In this document: positions 24,108-35,520 of the stretch, piece by piece
How positions within the stretch are numbered: the first letter of the stretch is position 1
Layout: each line of letters starts with the position of its first letter
Source of the DNA: Athripsodes cinereus
Lineage: Eukaryota; Arthropoda; Insecta; Trichoptera; Leptoceridae
Assembly: GCA_947579605.1 (NCBI GenBank)
Contig: OX388305.1
Span: forward strand, 32,749,542 to 32,813,541
Reading direction: 5' to 3'
Length of the DNA stretch: 64,000 bases
The notes under the pieces: generated by a model
Databases searched by the model: none
Seen by the model: the letters and a program-made list of their open reading frames with translations, nothing else
What the model was told of the DNA's origin: nothing
Made by a program: the position numbers and the translations under genes

Positions 24108-24249
24108 GCATTTGTCAAATGGATTATCTTCACTCATCGTCATGATCTGCCCCTCTGTTCAGACAGGAGCAAGAGGAAAGTTGGTAGAGGCGGGAGCCTC
24201 GGGTCCGCGGGGCGTTGGGGGCCGTAGGACGAGGTACCTCTAGGACGTC
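24108..24249 (+). promoter_or_regulatory. GC-rich leader of neuroligin exon with two upstream ORFs
   Basis: The 142 bases before the first in-frame ATG are much richer in G+C than the rest of the window. uORF1 is 24119-24145 (8 codons, C at -3, weak context). Its TGA overlaps the ATG of uORF2 (TCATGA). uORF2 is 24142-24243 (33 codons, G at -3) and lies in the same frame as the main ORF, its TAG ending six bases before ATG 24250. Inference: this arrangement could throttle initiation at 24250, favour reinitiation, or extend the protein if the TAG is read through. Confidence 0.55.
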
Positions 24250-25613
24250 ATGCGCCCCCTCCGCCCGCCACCTCATATCGACACACACCACTCACGAAAT
24301 ACCTGTCACAGGCTAAAAGTACAATCTTTCAAAAGAATTTACAGAAAGAGACAAAGAAATAAAACTAATGAAAAAAATCGACTTCAATTCGATAGGCATA
24401 CACAATGGATACAAACTACGGGGAGGAACTCTGAAAGTAATACAAACAAAAATATCTCAACTGAAAGTTTTACACCAGACAAAGAAAACCGAGGTAAAAT
24501 AAAAGTATGGTGTTGTGCGAAAGGTTGCAGTCTGCGTCTGCGAAAGACAAGGAGGTGGAAGCATTACGCGGGGGTGGCGTGGTTTCATAAAGTTTATCAT
24601 CTTCTTTATGTTCGTCTAATTGTCATTAGTGTGTTGAGTGATTTTGTGAAGAGTGTTTTGGAGGATCAGTGGATAAATAGATTCAGTGGTGTCGTAGTGA
24701 ACAGTAAAGATGATGATATATCGGGCATTAGAATTCACAAGCTTAGCGAGTGTCGTGTAGGAAGGCGCGTACTGTATTATGTTAACGACAACATTCATGA
24801 GAATAATCCCGACATCTTTTGTCTTTTTCCCTCCCGTATTCACAATAGTACGATCAATGCTAAAATTTTACGTGACCGCCATAATTACAGAGCATTTTCA
24901 GATAACAGTTGCCATAATGAAATAGGGTGGAATTTCTTTCTTCCTGTACACTTTCGTGATACAAAACAGCTGAATAATAATAATAATAAAAAACACATGA
25001 AATTTTTTCTACACGAATACACAAACAGCAAATTTAAAGATGAAAATGTTTGTTTAAGAACTAAATATCTTTATCCGTGTTTGTTCTCTCCATTTAGTGT
25101 GATAAGACATAACAAAAGTAATATCGCAGACATATCGACCACCAACGAACATTCAGAAAGTTTAGCAGCTCTCTCATCCCGAGCGTATGCCGTAGAGAAA
25201 GTTGAAAGTAGAAACTTGAATGATGAAAGAGTTTCAAATAATTCATCATTCATTTACAACGGAAAGAACTGTAAAGAAGTGTTGAGTGAATGTGACACGT
25301 TTAGATATAAAGATGGAACATTGGTTGATAGAAGACGATGCAAAGAAAATTTGTTCGGAAAGTCGAACGTGAGAAGATTACAGACAAGTAAAAAATGTTG
25401 GTATAAACGTTTGTGGATGGTGTTGTTTTTGACATTATCTGTAATCACTAGTGCGGGTGTTGTTGGTGGTTCATCTTTGCCTGTACACAAGTATTCCACG
25501 AGGGTAGTGCGTACCAAATATGGCCCCCTTAGGGGAATCATCGTGCATTCCCATCCACCAGTGGAGGCTTTCTTGGGAGTTCCATATGCTACACCACCTG
25601 TTGGGAGTCTCAG
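24108..25613 (+). CDS. Nlg: Neuroligin-family first coding exon (coding from 24250)
   Basis: Seen: a pyrimidine-rich tract ending in CAG at 24107 opens the exon, and CAG|GTAAAT closes it at 25613. The frame is open from ATG 24250, the first ATG after an in-frame TAG at 24241, for 455 codons. Residues 1-389 are basic and Asn-rich, with an N5 run near residue 243 and a hydrophobic stretch near 115-137. Met390 (25417) starts a signal-peptide-like segment (MVLFLTLSVITSAGVV), followed by TKYGPLRGI and AFLGVPYATPPVG, the start of the cholinesterase-like fold. Known: neuroligins are single-pass postsynaptic adhesion proteins that bind neurexins through this catalytically dead domain. Inference: translation may start at 24250, giving a very long N-terminus, or at Met390. 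The exon ends in phase 2 and joins 35129 to give GSLRYMPPVTPSQW, a neuroligin hallmark. Other cholinesterase-like adhesion proteins (gliotactin, neurotactin) fit less well. Confidence 0.88.
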
Positions 25614-27301
25614 GTAAATTATCATATTTTTGCGAATCCTTTATTTTCTGATATGCATATTTTTTGCGTTAATTTATTTTATGTTAAAAAACACTACTCA
25701 CCATGACAGTGTTCACCCTTTCGATGAGTGATGCACATAACAAAAGTACAATAAAATACACAATTAAAAACAGAAAGAAAAGAAATTAATACAAATAAAA
25801 GCACACGTACACACCCAATTATTTACGTAACTTAAATGAAATACATTTAAACCATGCACTATTTTAATTCAATCAAAAACATATGTTCCTAGGAAAGCTT
25901 TTTTTATTAAAATTTGACCACACATGCTTGAAATGTGTTCTAAAAGCATAGTAATTAATTATAGTTTGAGAAATAATAGGCACATGAGTGCCTATTCATG
26001 TCTGTCAAAAAGCAGAAGATAATAAAATATCTCTCTGTGTTATACTAGTAAGACAATGAAAGTATCAAAACAATAGTAGTCGCGTGCAGTCATCAAATGT
26101 TGAAATGAGATGTGTTCATATTTTCATTGAGATAGCAAATAGCAAAATGCCTGAATGACGTGTTTCGTGATAATTCTGTTGGAAGTTATGGACTTGGTCA
26201 TTTACCGGTTGAGAGCATCTACATCAAACTGAACATTTTTCATGTTATAATTAATGCTTTATGTGAGACTCTAACATGTGTCAACAAACAGAATTTAAAA
26301 AGAATGATTTTGCAAGTGCAAAAACACTTTATCGATGTATTTTTCACACAGAGTGCCCAAAAAACTGTGCATTATAATAAACTTTTCGCATTCATCTTTA
26401 AATATAAGCCTCATTCGGAATTTATGTCTTTATAATGAACAGATTGCATCCAGGCGTCTCTAGTATCTTATTCTAAATAGATGCGTAATATTTGTGTCTA
26501 TACTTAATAATTTTGTGGCAATATTAGATCGATAATTGTAATTTAGAATATTTTGTTCTGGAGATGTTATGAACATGGTAAGAAGATAAGTACCTATGTG
26601 ATAATATATAGGTATTTACATATTTTTAAAATAATGCAATAGTCTTAGATAATTTAAAATATTGTAGCAAGTGTATTAAATAGTGTAGCAAATATTGTAA
26701 AATCCAGATAGGGGAGAAAAAAATCAGTTTTGGGAATTTATTAAGTTTAGATGAACGCATGAAAATTTCGATTTTTTTAAATTATTTTTACGTATATGTG
26801 TATTATTTTATCTGGAGAATAACAATCCGGTGCAATATTGAGGTTTTAAAATCACAAAATTAATTGTTTGCGTTTTTCGTGCCCGTTTGACATGTCACAA
26901 GTACTTAAATTTTTACGTTTGTGTGATTTGTAGGTTTGGTTAGTTAGGTAGTTTGATGTTATTAATGCAAAAACATACATATATATTGACAATCATTTCA
27001 TTATCATATAATTTCTTGGGTGAAAAACTATATCATTACATGAATATAAGTAGTAAATTTATTTTATTTACCCGGTTTTGTGTTATGAAGGTCACTGTCA
27101 CGTATATAAAGAAAAAGCGAGTAATATATTAATGTAAATGCAGGTAGGCGCGATCATCTTAACGGAATATATTTATGGTTAAATTCTCGGAAATATGTTT
27201 AACATTACTGAGGGGTTGTTTTTTTGCACAAAACATTATATTTATAAATAGGTATAACACGTCTTCATACACATTATTTAGGTACTTCTATAAAAATTGT
27301 A

Positions 27302-28069
27302 TCTAAAATATAAAATTCTCGTGTCACGGTGTTTGTTATCATACTTTGGACATTGGATATTGGCTGTGTATTTGATTGGGCTTTGTAGCTCATACTGGAT
27401 GGGTGATTTTGTTTATTTGTTTTGTTTTGATTTCTGGTATTTTGGGATTTTGGATTTTATATTTTTGGATTTACTTTGACTTTTTCAGAAGATTTTAACT
27501 TTACTTTCTATCTAAGGACTAATTGACTGAAGGACTGATTTCTAGTATTTTAGGATTTTTTGCTTTTATATTTATGTTTTTGTATTGTTTTAAGTATTGT
27601 ATTATCGTTGTTTTAAAATTTAAATTTACTTTGACTTTTTTTTAGAGAATTTTAACTTTTACTTTTTTTTCCTCAAGACATACATTTCTGGTAAGAGTGG
27701 AATCTTCGCTGGTCTACATGTTAAATGTATTAATTGTCAACATATTTTGTAACGACTGTTTGATTCTAAATATTGTGAAAATAAAATAAAAATAAAATAA
27801 AAATAAAATAAATAAAATACTCCTCTGAAACGGCTAATTTTGATGAAATTTTGTGTGCTTATCGGGTAGGTCTAAGAATCGGCCAACATTTATTTTTTCA
27901 TACCCTTAAATCTTTTTTAATTTTTTTTTATGGTGAGGCATTAAAAAATAAATGCAGCCCTAAATTTTCACTCTTCTACCATCAACTCCTATTTTTTCAT
28001 AGCGATATAAGTAATCTAGAAATTTAATAATGTATAATATGGCAAAACAACGTTTGTCGGGTCGGCTAG
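27302..28069 (+). mobile_element. Nonautonomous Helitron carrying a nested retroposon
   Basis: 5' end TCTAAAATATAAAATTCTCG after an A at 27301. 3' end has the short hairpin GGCAAAACAACGTTTGTC then CTAG, followed by T at 28070, which fits Helitron insertion between A and T. Helitron sequence stops at ATACT 27345 and resumes at 27822 after the insert. Without the insert it matches 59978-60312. Confidence 0.85.
27346..27816 (+). mobile_element. Retroposon family E nested in the Helitron
   Basis: About 471 bp, flanked by the 5-bp duplication ATACT (27341-27345, 27817-27821), with a 3' (AAATA)n tail at 27775-27816. Its 3' half recurs at 13865-14080. It has no coding potential and no tRNA-like head, so it is probably a LINE 3' end or a LINE-dependent SINE. 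Confidence 0.82.
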
Positions 28070-28796
28070 TAATATTATAAAAATATTTTCTTTACATACG
28101 AATACTTTTCAAATAATATAATAAATTGTTTTTTATGATGAGAATTTTTTTTCCGAGTTCATAAATCTTCCTACGCCTGCGTAAGGAATTTCGTAATTAA
28201 TTCGATATTATGTAGGAATGTACATTTATAATGTTATTATCAACGAGTATGCAGAAGTTTCGTCGTATTTGTAATCAAATTATTATATTACAGTCAGAGT
28301 ATCTGAGAGTATTCTCCGTGTTGGTAGGCACTAGGTAGGTAGGTACCTTACTCAATGTTTTTACATTTATCAAATAAAGCTTTTTATAAGGGAGTCTAAT
28401 TTATTACAATAGGTGCCTATTTAGAGTGCGGAATGATGTTTCACACGCACTCTATCACAACCTCTTTTATTTATTTTAAGTCTTAAATTTATTATTTCAT
28501 ATAGGAACGTGCCCACTCATTTCATGGTAGAATACTCAAAATAAAGTTGTCCTACTATTTTCAGGAACTATTCAAGTATCCTGTAAGAAGCAAGTAGAAC
28601 TTAAATGATTGAGCTTTGATAATTTGATCCCATCTACCGTGAATATCTCGTCCGCATGTTTGTTATGCGTATATAAGTTCACTTGTTCCTCCATTTGTAG
28701 GAAATATGTGACTGTGGTGATATAGATGTTAAAATATATCGTTACATAAAAATGAGATAAGAAGATTGCTCCAATTTTTATAGAATAATTATTATC

Positions 28797-28885
28797 ATAT
28801 CTAGCTTTTAGCTTACTGTGAAAGATGTATAAGATTGTATTTGGGTTTATAACAAAAAAACAGATATATCTTTTTTGCAAAACAA
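28797..28885 (+). repeat. SINE family A, 3' half
   Basis: TAGCTTTTAGCTTACTGTGA, GTATTTGGGTTTATAAC and AGATATATCTTTTTT. The tRNA-like head is missing. It is inside the minus-strand open frame at 28572-28895, which is therefore not a gene. Confidence 0.7.
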
Positions 28886-29749
28886 AAAATGTCATCTATC
28901 GTGTTCATTGTAATCATATTCCGGGCTCAATTATAATATGGCGTGTTGTGGACGACGAATAAAGAATTTTATGAACATAATTAAATATTACGGTTAAAGT
29001 TAATTAACTGACAACAAATCAGCAACATATTGCTACCTCAACATTAGGAATAATCAAATATAAATCTTTGAAATTGATACTATGTGATTTTATAAATTGC
29101 ATGTGGATGTTGATCTTAAATAATGTAAAGTGCCCTTGAAGTGAAATCATCAGAGTACTGCGCTATATAAATTGTCATATTATAATTATTATAATTAAAG
29201 ATGTTGATCGTAAAATAAAAAAAAATATGACGAAGGATTAGAAAGCAAAAAGTTGATGTAAAATTAAATTCCAAATTTTTGTAGGTTTATTTCCATTTAT
29301 GTAGGTTAACATATCATAAATACAAGATTGAAATGATTGAATTTGCTTTGAGGAATGAATCCGTGTATCGATGCATTCCTAGTATTGCTTACGTTTAAGT
29401 GTATGCGCATATTTATACGAAATCAATATGTTCCAATCTTTGAACATTGCTGATACGAATTTTTATTTCTATTAAATATAATGATATTTTTTCTCAAAGG
29501 CAATCTCTAAATTAAGTAGAGACATATTATTTGCAATAAATTCCTTTAATGTTATATTTTAAATAAATCTAAAGACTTCAGTAATGAAGATGAATATTTT
29601 TGCATGAGCGAGTTTGCAGATATTTTTAGGATTCAATTATTTTAGTTTTAGATGTAAATTCCATTCGCCATTACATAAAAATATTTATTGATAGAAAAGT
29701 ATTCGAAATAATGTTTTCAATTACTATTACAACTATACCATCATGTTTT

Positions 29750-29875
29750 ACAAGTTGGGTAGCCAGTAGATTAGCTGCACATAGTTAACATACCGAAATC
29801 TTCATTGCAAAAAAATGAGAACATTCAGGATGGGTGGTAAATCTCATCGCTGAATTAAAGATGTAAGATGTTGTA
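29750..29875 (-). repeat. Repeat family C, diverged copy
   Basis: GTAGCCAGTAGATTAGCTGC, CATTCAGGATGGGTGGTAAA and CTCATCGCTGAATTAAAGAT are reverse-complement matches to family C. Confidence 0.6.
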
Positions 29876-30099
29876 ACAAAATTTTCATATAGAGTTCAAA
29901 TACGTTCATTATACAGTCCACAATTCATCATTTATAATACGTTGTTCAAGATTTATTTAACATAGAAATCTCCACACACACATTGTGTATCATTAATTTT
30001 AAAAGCTGACCTGCATACAAATTCTAAGGACGATCACAGAAGATTATCCATTTGATGTCTTTATCATTACGAACACCTATTTTTAAAAGACTTTCGAAA

Positions 30100-30215
30100 A
30101 TTTGCAAAAAAACTCCCCTTTCACAATACAAGCTTTTAGCTTAGTGTGAAAAGTGTTTAAGGTTGTATTTGGGTTTATAAGCACAACACGGATATATGCA
30201 TCTTTTCTAAAAAAA
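30100..30215 (+). repeat. SINE family A, 3' two thirds
   Basis: AACTCCCCTTTCACAATACA, GCTTTTAGCTTAGTGTGAAA and GGTTGTATTTGGGTTTATAA on the + strand, ending in a T run and A run. Confidence 0.7.
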
Positions 30216-30369
30216 ATGAGAGGCCATTTTTTGCTGGATGCTCTACGGTACTAAAAAATGTAATGTCAATGACATATATAAACTTTTAATACCAATATCC
30301 AAGGGTAAATGAAAGTCTTGCTGTAACTAGTTTTGACAGCAAAATGTACCTACACAAATTCACACACAA

Positions 30370-30610
30370 ATAACATAACATATATAGACAACTCACACAG
30401 ATCGAGCTAGTCCCAAACTAAGATGAATCTTGTATTATGTGTACTAACGCGACGATACACACATATACAATGCACTACACACATATACATGTAACACCCA
30501 GACCCAGGACAATTTGAAAAAGGTCATTCTTCACTTTGCCCTGGCCGGGAATCGAACCCGGGACCTCGTGACTCAAAGGCAAGAGCGTTACCTCCACGCC
30601 ACACCGGCCG
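30370..30610 (-). repeat. SINE family B, best full copy
   Basis: Minus strand begins CGGCCGGTGTGGCGTGGAGG (A-box region), then B-box GGTTCGATTCCC, then CCTGGGTCTGGGTGTTACAT, GGGACTAGCTCGATCTGTGT and a TATGTTATG 3' end. The A-box/B-box spacing is as expected for a Pol III promoter derived from a tRNA. It is a SINE, not a tRNA gene. Confidence 0.85.
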
Positions 30611-31571
30611 AAATATATCAATAAAGACGGAGAAAGGTTTTATAATAACATTTTTGTCAATACAGGAAATCTTTCATTTCGAATATTTGTTAAAGCGTAA
30701 AAGATAAAAATAATTCATTTGTAAAGCTAAGAACTCATTGCGTGAAAAATGTTTTCAGTAGTGCTTTGATAACAATTCATATATTTTGTATGATATCAAA
30801 GCTCTTTTGACAAAAATGACCCTTTAATTTAACTTAGTAAGTGTTAAATTAAGGAAGGCCATAGTGATAATTATACATTTCATAAGCCACGTTAGTAAAA
30901 GGCTATTGTTATTTCCTCTGCTCACGAGGACCGAATATAGTTACTACATAAACCTCTAGTATGAATAGCGAATAATGCGAGTGTCTGCGATATTAGGTAG
31001 ATGGGCATATTATGTAGGAACAGTGTACAGAGAACATGGCACTTGGCTCATATGGGTGATAGCATAAAATTAATTATTATACCGAGGTGAAATATTCTCT
31101 TAGAAATAATTTCATACTTGGTGGAAATTCCTTGTGACTGTAGACAGAATGGGGGCATACAGAATTATTTATAACACTTTTCACAAAGGGAAAATGTTGT
31201 GAAAGCGCAACGGGACGCGCATCGCAAAGCTTTACCGTGAAAAAACATTATTATTATTTATTTGCTGTGTGGTGATTTTAGGTGTGCTCCGTAATGTTAA
31301 AATCTATTTTTATTTTTCTATACTTACTGTAATAAATTTCAAAGACCATTGCCCGCAATACCAACATCCTATTCAACCATAACCCTGTGTATTGATAAAT
31401 ATACATACATAGGTACACACCTACCTATTTCATGTTATTTTATTTTGTAATTTATATGACATACAAATTTCATTCGATCGTAGTCCCTATATCATACTTT
31501 TATGTGGATTAGTTCCTACTGAGAATATTTTTATAGAGAGCTGTTATATTCAAATTTAATATATTTTATAA

Positions 31572-31740
31572 CCAATTAATAATAATAATAATAATAATAA
31601 TTCTTTATTAAAAATAATACTGTTCACAATCATATCACACACATGAAAACATATTGAAACATGCACAAATATCTGTCTATGAAATATGAAACACAAATTA
31701 TGAAATAACATTAGTATACAAATGCGAATACAACATGTCT
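31572..31740 (-). repeat. LINE 3' tail, (ATT)n-ended
   Basis: (AAT)7 followed by TCTTTATTAAAAATAATACT in the form typical of a reverse-oriented LINE end. Family not identified. Confidence 0.4.
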
Positions 31741-33009
31741 TGTTTCTATGTTTAGTCTATTTACTTATTTACGTATATTTTTGTTTTCTCAGTATTCTTT
31801 TAACATTTTTTATTGAAATTCATATTCTTGGATCCATGTTCGATTTTTATACATTTTGTGGAAATAATAAAAACTAGCATTGTTTACTTGATGATACAGA
31901 AAAACTTTTTAATAATTTTTTTAAACATAATAAAAATACGCGTAGCAACAGCTATTTTCACCTGATCACTCTATCTGATCGATGCGCGTTCGCTATTTCT
32001 GTTACCTCCACAACTCTGGTTTGAACCAGTTTCTCAAAGTTGTTTGAGTTTCCGTGCGATGTGTCCAAAATACTGTGGGACACGGCACATACGTACATAT
32101 ATTGGACAGTGGTTTTTTGTTTTGATTCCTGGAAGAATGGTTAATTTTTTCTGTCCTGTTTACAGTGCTCAGTAAATGCCTCCATTACCACATTTCGAAG
32201 ACGCCTATTTTAGCACGTTATCGAGATTAGATGGTTCATGTTTCGACTGCAAATAACAATATGGATCATCAGAATATAAATACATAGGTACACATTGATA
32301 TATATTATTTACTTGCAGATATCATTACATTCTGGTTTGATATCAAGAAGGTGTATGTACGTATAGTGTAGGTGTAGGCAGAAAAGGTTTCCTATCTATA
32401 ATAGTCAACTTTATGGGTTAGATATCTCGTGTTGGTCGTTCTCAATGATATATATGTATGAAAAGGATAAATTTCTTCCCCTGCGTAATTCAGCTTGTAG
32501 TGCCTATGTACCTTTGCTTGGTAATGCGTTCTGTTCCCGAAAGGCGTTATTTTTTAGTGGCAATTATCTTTGATATTCAGTGTTCTTGTGTCTTATCACG
32601 ATATCCAGTTGTAACATACGACGCCAGAAAGTATAATATTATATAACATAATGATCTCACATATTATTATCTACGGCCTACGCCATAATAATATTACGTG
32701 AAATATTGTGTGACCATACTATTAACGTAAGTCCGTACTATTACATCAAAATGTCTACTACTAATAATATACCATCACGAAATATCTATTTAAATAAATA
32801 ATGCAGAAGAAATGTATGTATTGTCAAATTATATGATTGTTTGATTGATGATAGTTTTGAACTTTTTATCGGGAGATCAAGGCTTCAAATTCAAGTAACG
32901 TCAGGGTGTTTGGAAGTATATTTGGGTTAATTACATATTCACATTATTTAACTTTATGTTTTCTTTATATAAAATATTCGCATAATGCTTCCTTGAATTA
33001 AAGTTGATT

Positions 33010-33125
33010 AATAAATAAATAAATAACAACTTACAAATGTTGAGACAATTTATCACCAATATGGCTACAATTAAGTTGCAGCAGCCTCACTAGGTTGCCC
33101 TGTATCGAGGCGTACTGCGTATTAA
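33010..33125 (-). repeat. LINE 3' end, second copy
   Basis: AATAAATAAATAAATAACAA tail, then CAGCCTCACTAGGTTGCCCT and GTATCGAGGCGTACTGCGT, matching 8308-8450. Confidence 0.6.
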
Positions 33126-33178
33126 AAAAAATGTACAATTAACAAAGGATTCATATATTATCTTACCAAAAAGTCACA

Positions 33179-33338
33179 ATGAATAAATTCATAAATCAAC
33201 CAATTAATTAAAAATGAAAAATATACAATATTCTATGCATGCTATACTCTGCAATACAATGAATAAATTCATAAATCAACCAATTAATTAAAAATGAAAA
33301 ATATACAATATTTTATGCATGCTATACTATTTCCGATT
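33179..33338 (+). repeat. Tandem repeat, 2 x 80 bp
   Basis: GAATAAATTCATAAATCAAC occurs at 33181 and 33261 and the units are almost identical (TATTCTATG versus TATTTTATG). Confidence 0.8.
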
Positions 33339-33400
33339 GAAATTCATTTACTACAAAGTAACATTGTACGTGTGTTGTAAGTGAGTACATTTAATTAAAT
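33333..33400 (+). repeat. Dispersed duplicate of 34445-34512
   Basis: CTACAAAGTAACATTGTACG then TGTGTTGTAAGTGAGTACAT recurs 1.1 kb downstream with a few changes. Nature unknown. Confidence 0.6.
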
Positions 33401-34674
33401 AAAAATAATATGATTCTGGTTTTGAGATGATGGTCAAAGAAAGTTGGCTTAAGGAGCAAGAGTCCATGTTCATAATACACATTTCCCAAGTCGAGAAATC
33501 AAATCGTTTGAAATATCGTGCGAAGAGATGACCAAATAATTGAGGGAGAATGAAAGACTACAAAAGCGGTATAAAAATAAAGTTTTTCATTTATTTTTAT
33601 TCTCATCACCACAAAAGAATTTTCCTTTATCATCTAAAAATTAATGCTAGAGATGCACATCAATGTGATATAAACATTGTACAAATAATATTAGACATAG
33701 TTCATGTTCTTACGCAACTTACATTAAAACAAAAGGGTACATCTTAATTTGCAAATTCAATCGAAGATGAGAACGATATTGTATATCTTTCAATAGATCA
33801 TTTAGAGTCAAGAAACAGAGACAGACTGTCTGGGAGAGGTTTGTGAGATATGGGTCTTTGTTTTGTAAAATTGCCATCATTGTTTTTACATCCGTACGAT
33901 GTGGTTGTGTTTTACCCTATCATCTGATAATAGTTGGGACTAATTATTTTAGTTTTCATATACAAGAAAGGAAACTAATCAGACAAAATTAGGCACTTGT
34001 TTCATATTATAAATCATATTATAAATTACAATAAGTATTAGTGCAATAATATTATTTGTTTATTTAATTTATTATAATCTACATAATGCCATATCTATTC
34101 ATAATTTATTATGTAGGTATACTTTTATTTTATTTAGTAAATTCAACAGACTATTACTAGGTACGTAAACACATCACTTTGGTTTAAAGCAAAGAATATT
34201 TATATGTTTACTAAATAATTAATAAAAAAAAATATGATTTTATTTATTTTATTTGATAGACATGTCAACAATTGAGCCCATTTATGTCCGTCCTAATATA
34301 ATTTTGATTAACACTATGAATAAACCTACCTTATATTATTTTGATGAACAAACGGTTGTTTAATTACATTCAATTACTTTCTCGTATAAAGGATTTATGA
34401 TATTCCAGCATATTCGCATGTTGTACTCTTCTTGGGTTATTCCATTTCCGGTTGAAATTAATTTACTACAAAGTAACATTGTACGTGTGTTGTTAATGAG
34501 TACATTTAATTATTCACAAAGGATTTGGTCAAATGTTCAGTAATTTAATTAATTATATGACACAGTAGAAATATCACGTATTATCTTAAAAGGTTTATTA
34601 AATCTCAGTTCACAGTTTGCATTGGGAATTTGTGTATGATCAATTTGAAAGTTCAATTTGTGTTTCTTCTTCTT

Positions 34675-35035
34675 CTTTCTGTGCCGTGTCTCCTCGACGT
34701 TGGCGATCACTCCGGCGAAAACCTCCCTGTCCTATGCTGCTCTGAACAGAGGCCTGAGTCAATAACACACTTTCGCGTCACGTTCCCGCTCCGTTAGCGT
34801 TCGGGTGCAGACGAAGTTGCGCCAAAGTGTTAATTTTCGTAACTATTGTGTATCTTAGCAACGAAATTGACACTTGCTTGCAACTTCGTCTATACTCGAA
34901 CGTTAACGAAGCGGGAACGTGAGGTGAAAGTGTGTTATTGACTCAGGCCTCTAGTCATCCACTGTCCTCATTCCGGTCCATTCTCTAATATTGCGCAGCC
35001 AGGACATCTGCTTTCTGCTAACTCCCCGTCTTTCT
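34675..35035 (-). pseudogene. LINE fragment split by palindromic MITE
   Basis: CGACGTTGGCGATCACTCCG...CCTATGCTGCTCTGAAC and, after the MITE, CATTCCGGTCCATTCTCTAA...GCAGCCAGGACATCTGC look like two halves of a minus-strand LINE 3' coding region. No intact frame. Confidence 0.45.
34749..34951. mobile_element. Palindromic MITE, family P (copy 2)
   Basis: GAGGCCTGAGTCAATAACAC mirrors GTGTTATTGACTCAGGCCTC. The centre, CGTAACTATTGTGTATCTTA, resembles that of copy 1 at 22844-23033. It ends 177 bp before neuroligin exon 2. Confidence 0.8.
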
Positions 35036-35128
35036 TCTATCATTAATTTGTGTTTGCAAGAAAAAAAATTCAAAATAAATAATTGTTTTTAATTCAAAAA
35101 TTATAACCTATACTAATTTTCTTTACAG

Positions 35129-35346
35129 ATATATGCCTCCGGTAACTCCCTCTCAGTGGCGTAACACTAGACTAGCAGACCGTTTCGCCCCAGCTTGTCC
35201 ACAAGTGCCACCATCATTACCAACTCATGCGGAAGCTCTTCTCCAACATCCCAGGGCTAGAGTTCATCATTTAGAAAAGCTGTTACCCTTACTTAAAAAC
35301 TTCTCAGAAGACTGCCTTTATCTGAACCTCTACGTTCCAAAAATAG
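35129..35346 (+). CDS. Nlg: Neuroligin-family second coding exon
   Basis: Seen: acceptor TTTTCTTTACAG ends at 35128 and donor ATAG|GTAAGT follows 35346, a near-perfect consensus. The exon is 218 nt. Its first base completes the split Arg codon from 25612-25613, and it ends one base into the next codon (phase 1 intron). The protein runs YMPPVTPSQW, a Cys in FAPACPQVPP, an LEKLLPLL segment, then NFSEDCLYLNLYVPKI. The two cysteines match the first disulfide loop of the cholinesterase-like fold, and NFS is a potential N-glycosylation site. Known: the LPLL...SEDCLYLN block is typical of neuroligins. The frame stays open past the donor to 35531, but that is intron read-through. The rest of the domain, transmembrane segment and cytoplasmic tail are not in this window. 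Confidence 0.93.
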
Positions 35347-35520
35347 GTAAGTGTTTTTCCATATGTACTTTAATAGGCACTAAACACCAAAGGTATTATG
35401 AATTGACTAATATCTCACACGTCTGGTCACGATCTTTGTTCTTGGCGGATGAGAAGTTGATTTATTTATTTACTTATTCTTTTTGCACATCATCATTATA
35501 TAACAGTGTTAACAAAACAA

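Larger units (their letters stand above)
25614..35128 (+). other. First coding intron of the neuroligin gene
   Basis: A 9,515-bp phase 2 intron, fixed by the GTAAAT donor and CAG acceptor that together restore a continuous neuroligin frame. It holds the Helitron at 27302-28069, SINE pieces, LINE tails, local tandem repeats and a foldback MITE listed separately. 25614-27301, 28070-28796, 28886-29740, 30611-31560 and 31741-33000 are AT-rich and show no gene or recognisable repeat. Confidence 0.85.

Noticed and set aside
25254..25625. Minus-strand open frame opposite neuroligin exon 1
   Set aside because: It is the mirror image of a well-supported coding exon, with no features of its own.
28572..28895. 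107-residue minus-strand open frame
   Set aside because: Its first third is antisense to a family A SINE, and the rest is low-complexity AT-rich sequence.
30540..30600. tRNA gene (B-box GGTTCGATTCCC, A-box-like region)
   Set aside because: No proper acceptor stem pairing, and the sequence continues into a repeated SINE body found at several other places in the window.
33179..33338. CRISPR-like array
   Set aside because: Only two long direct copies without spacers, in a eukaryotic intron; a plain tandem duplication.
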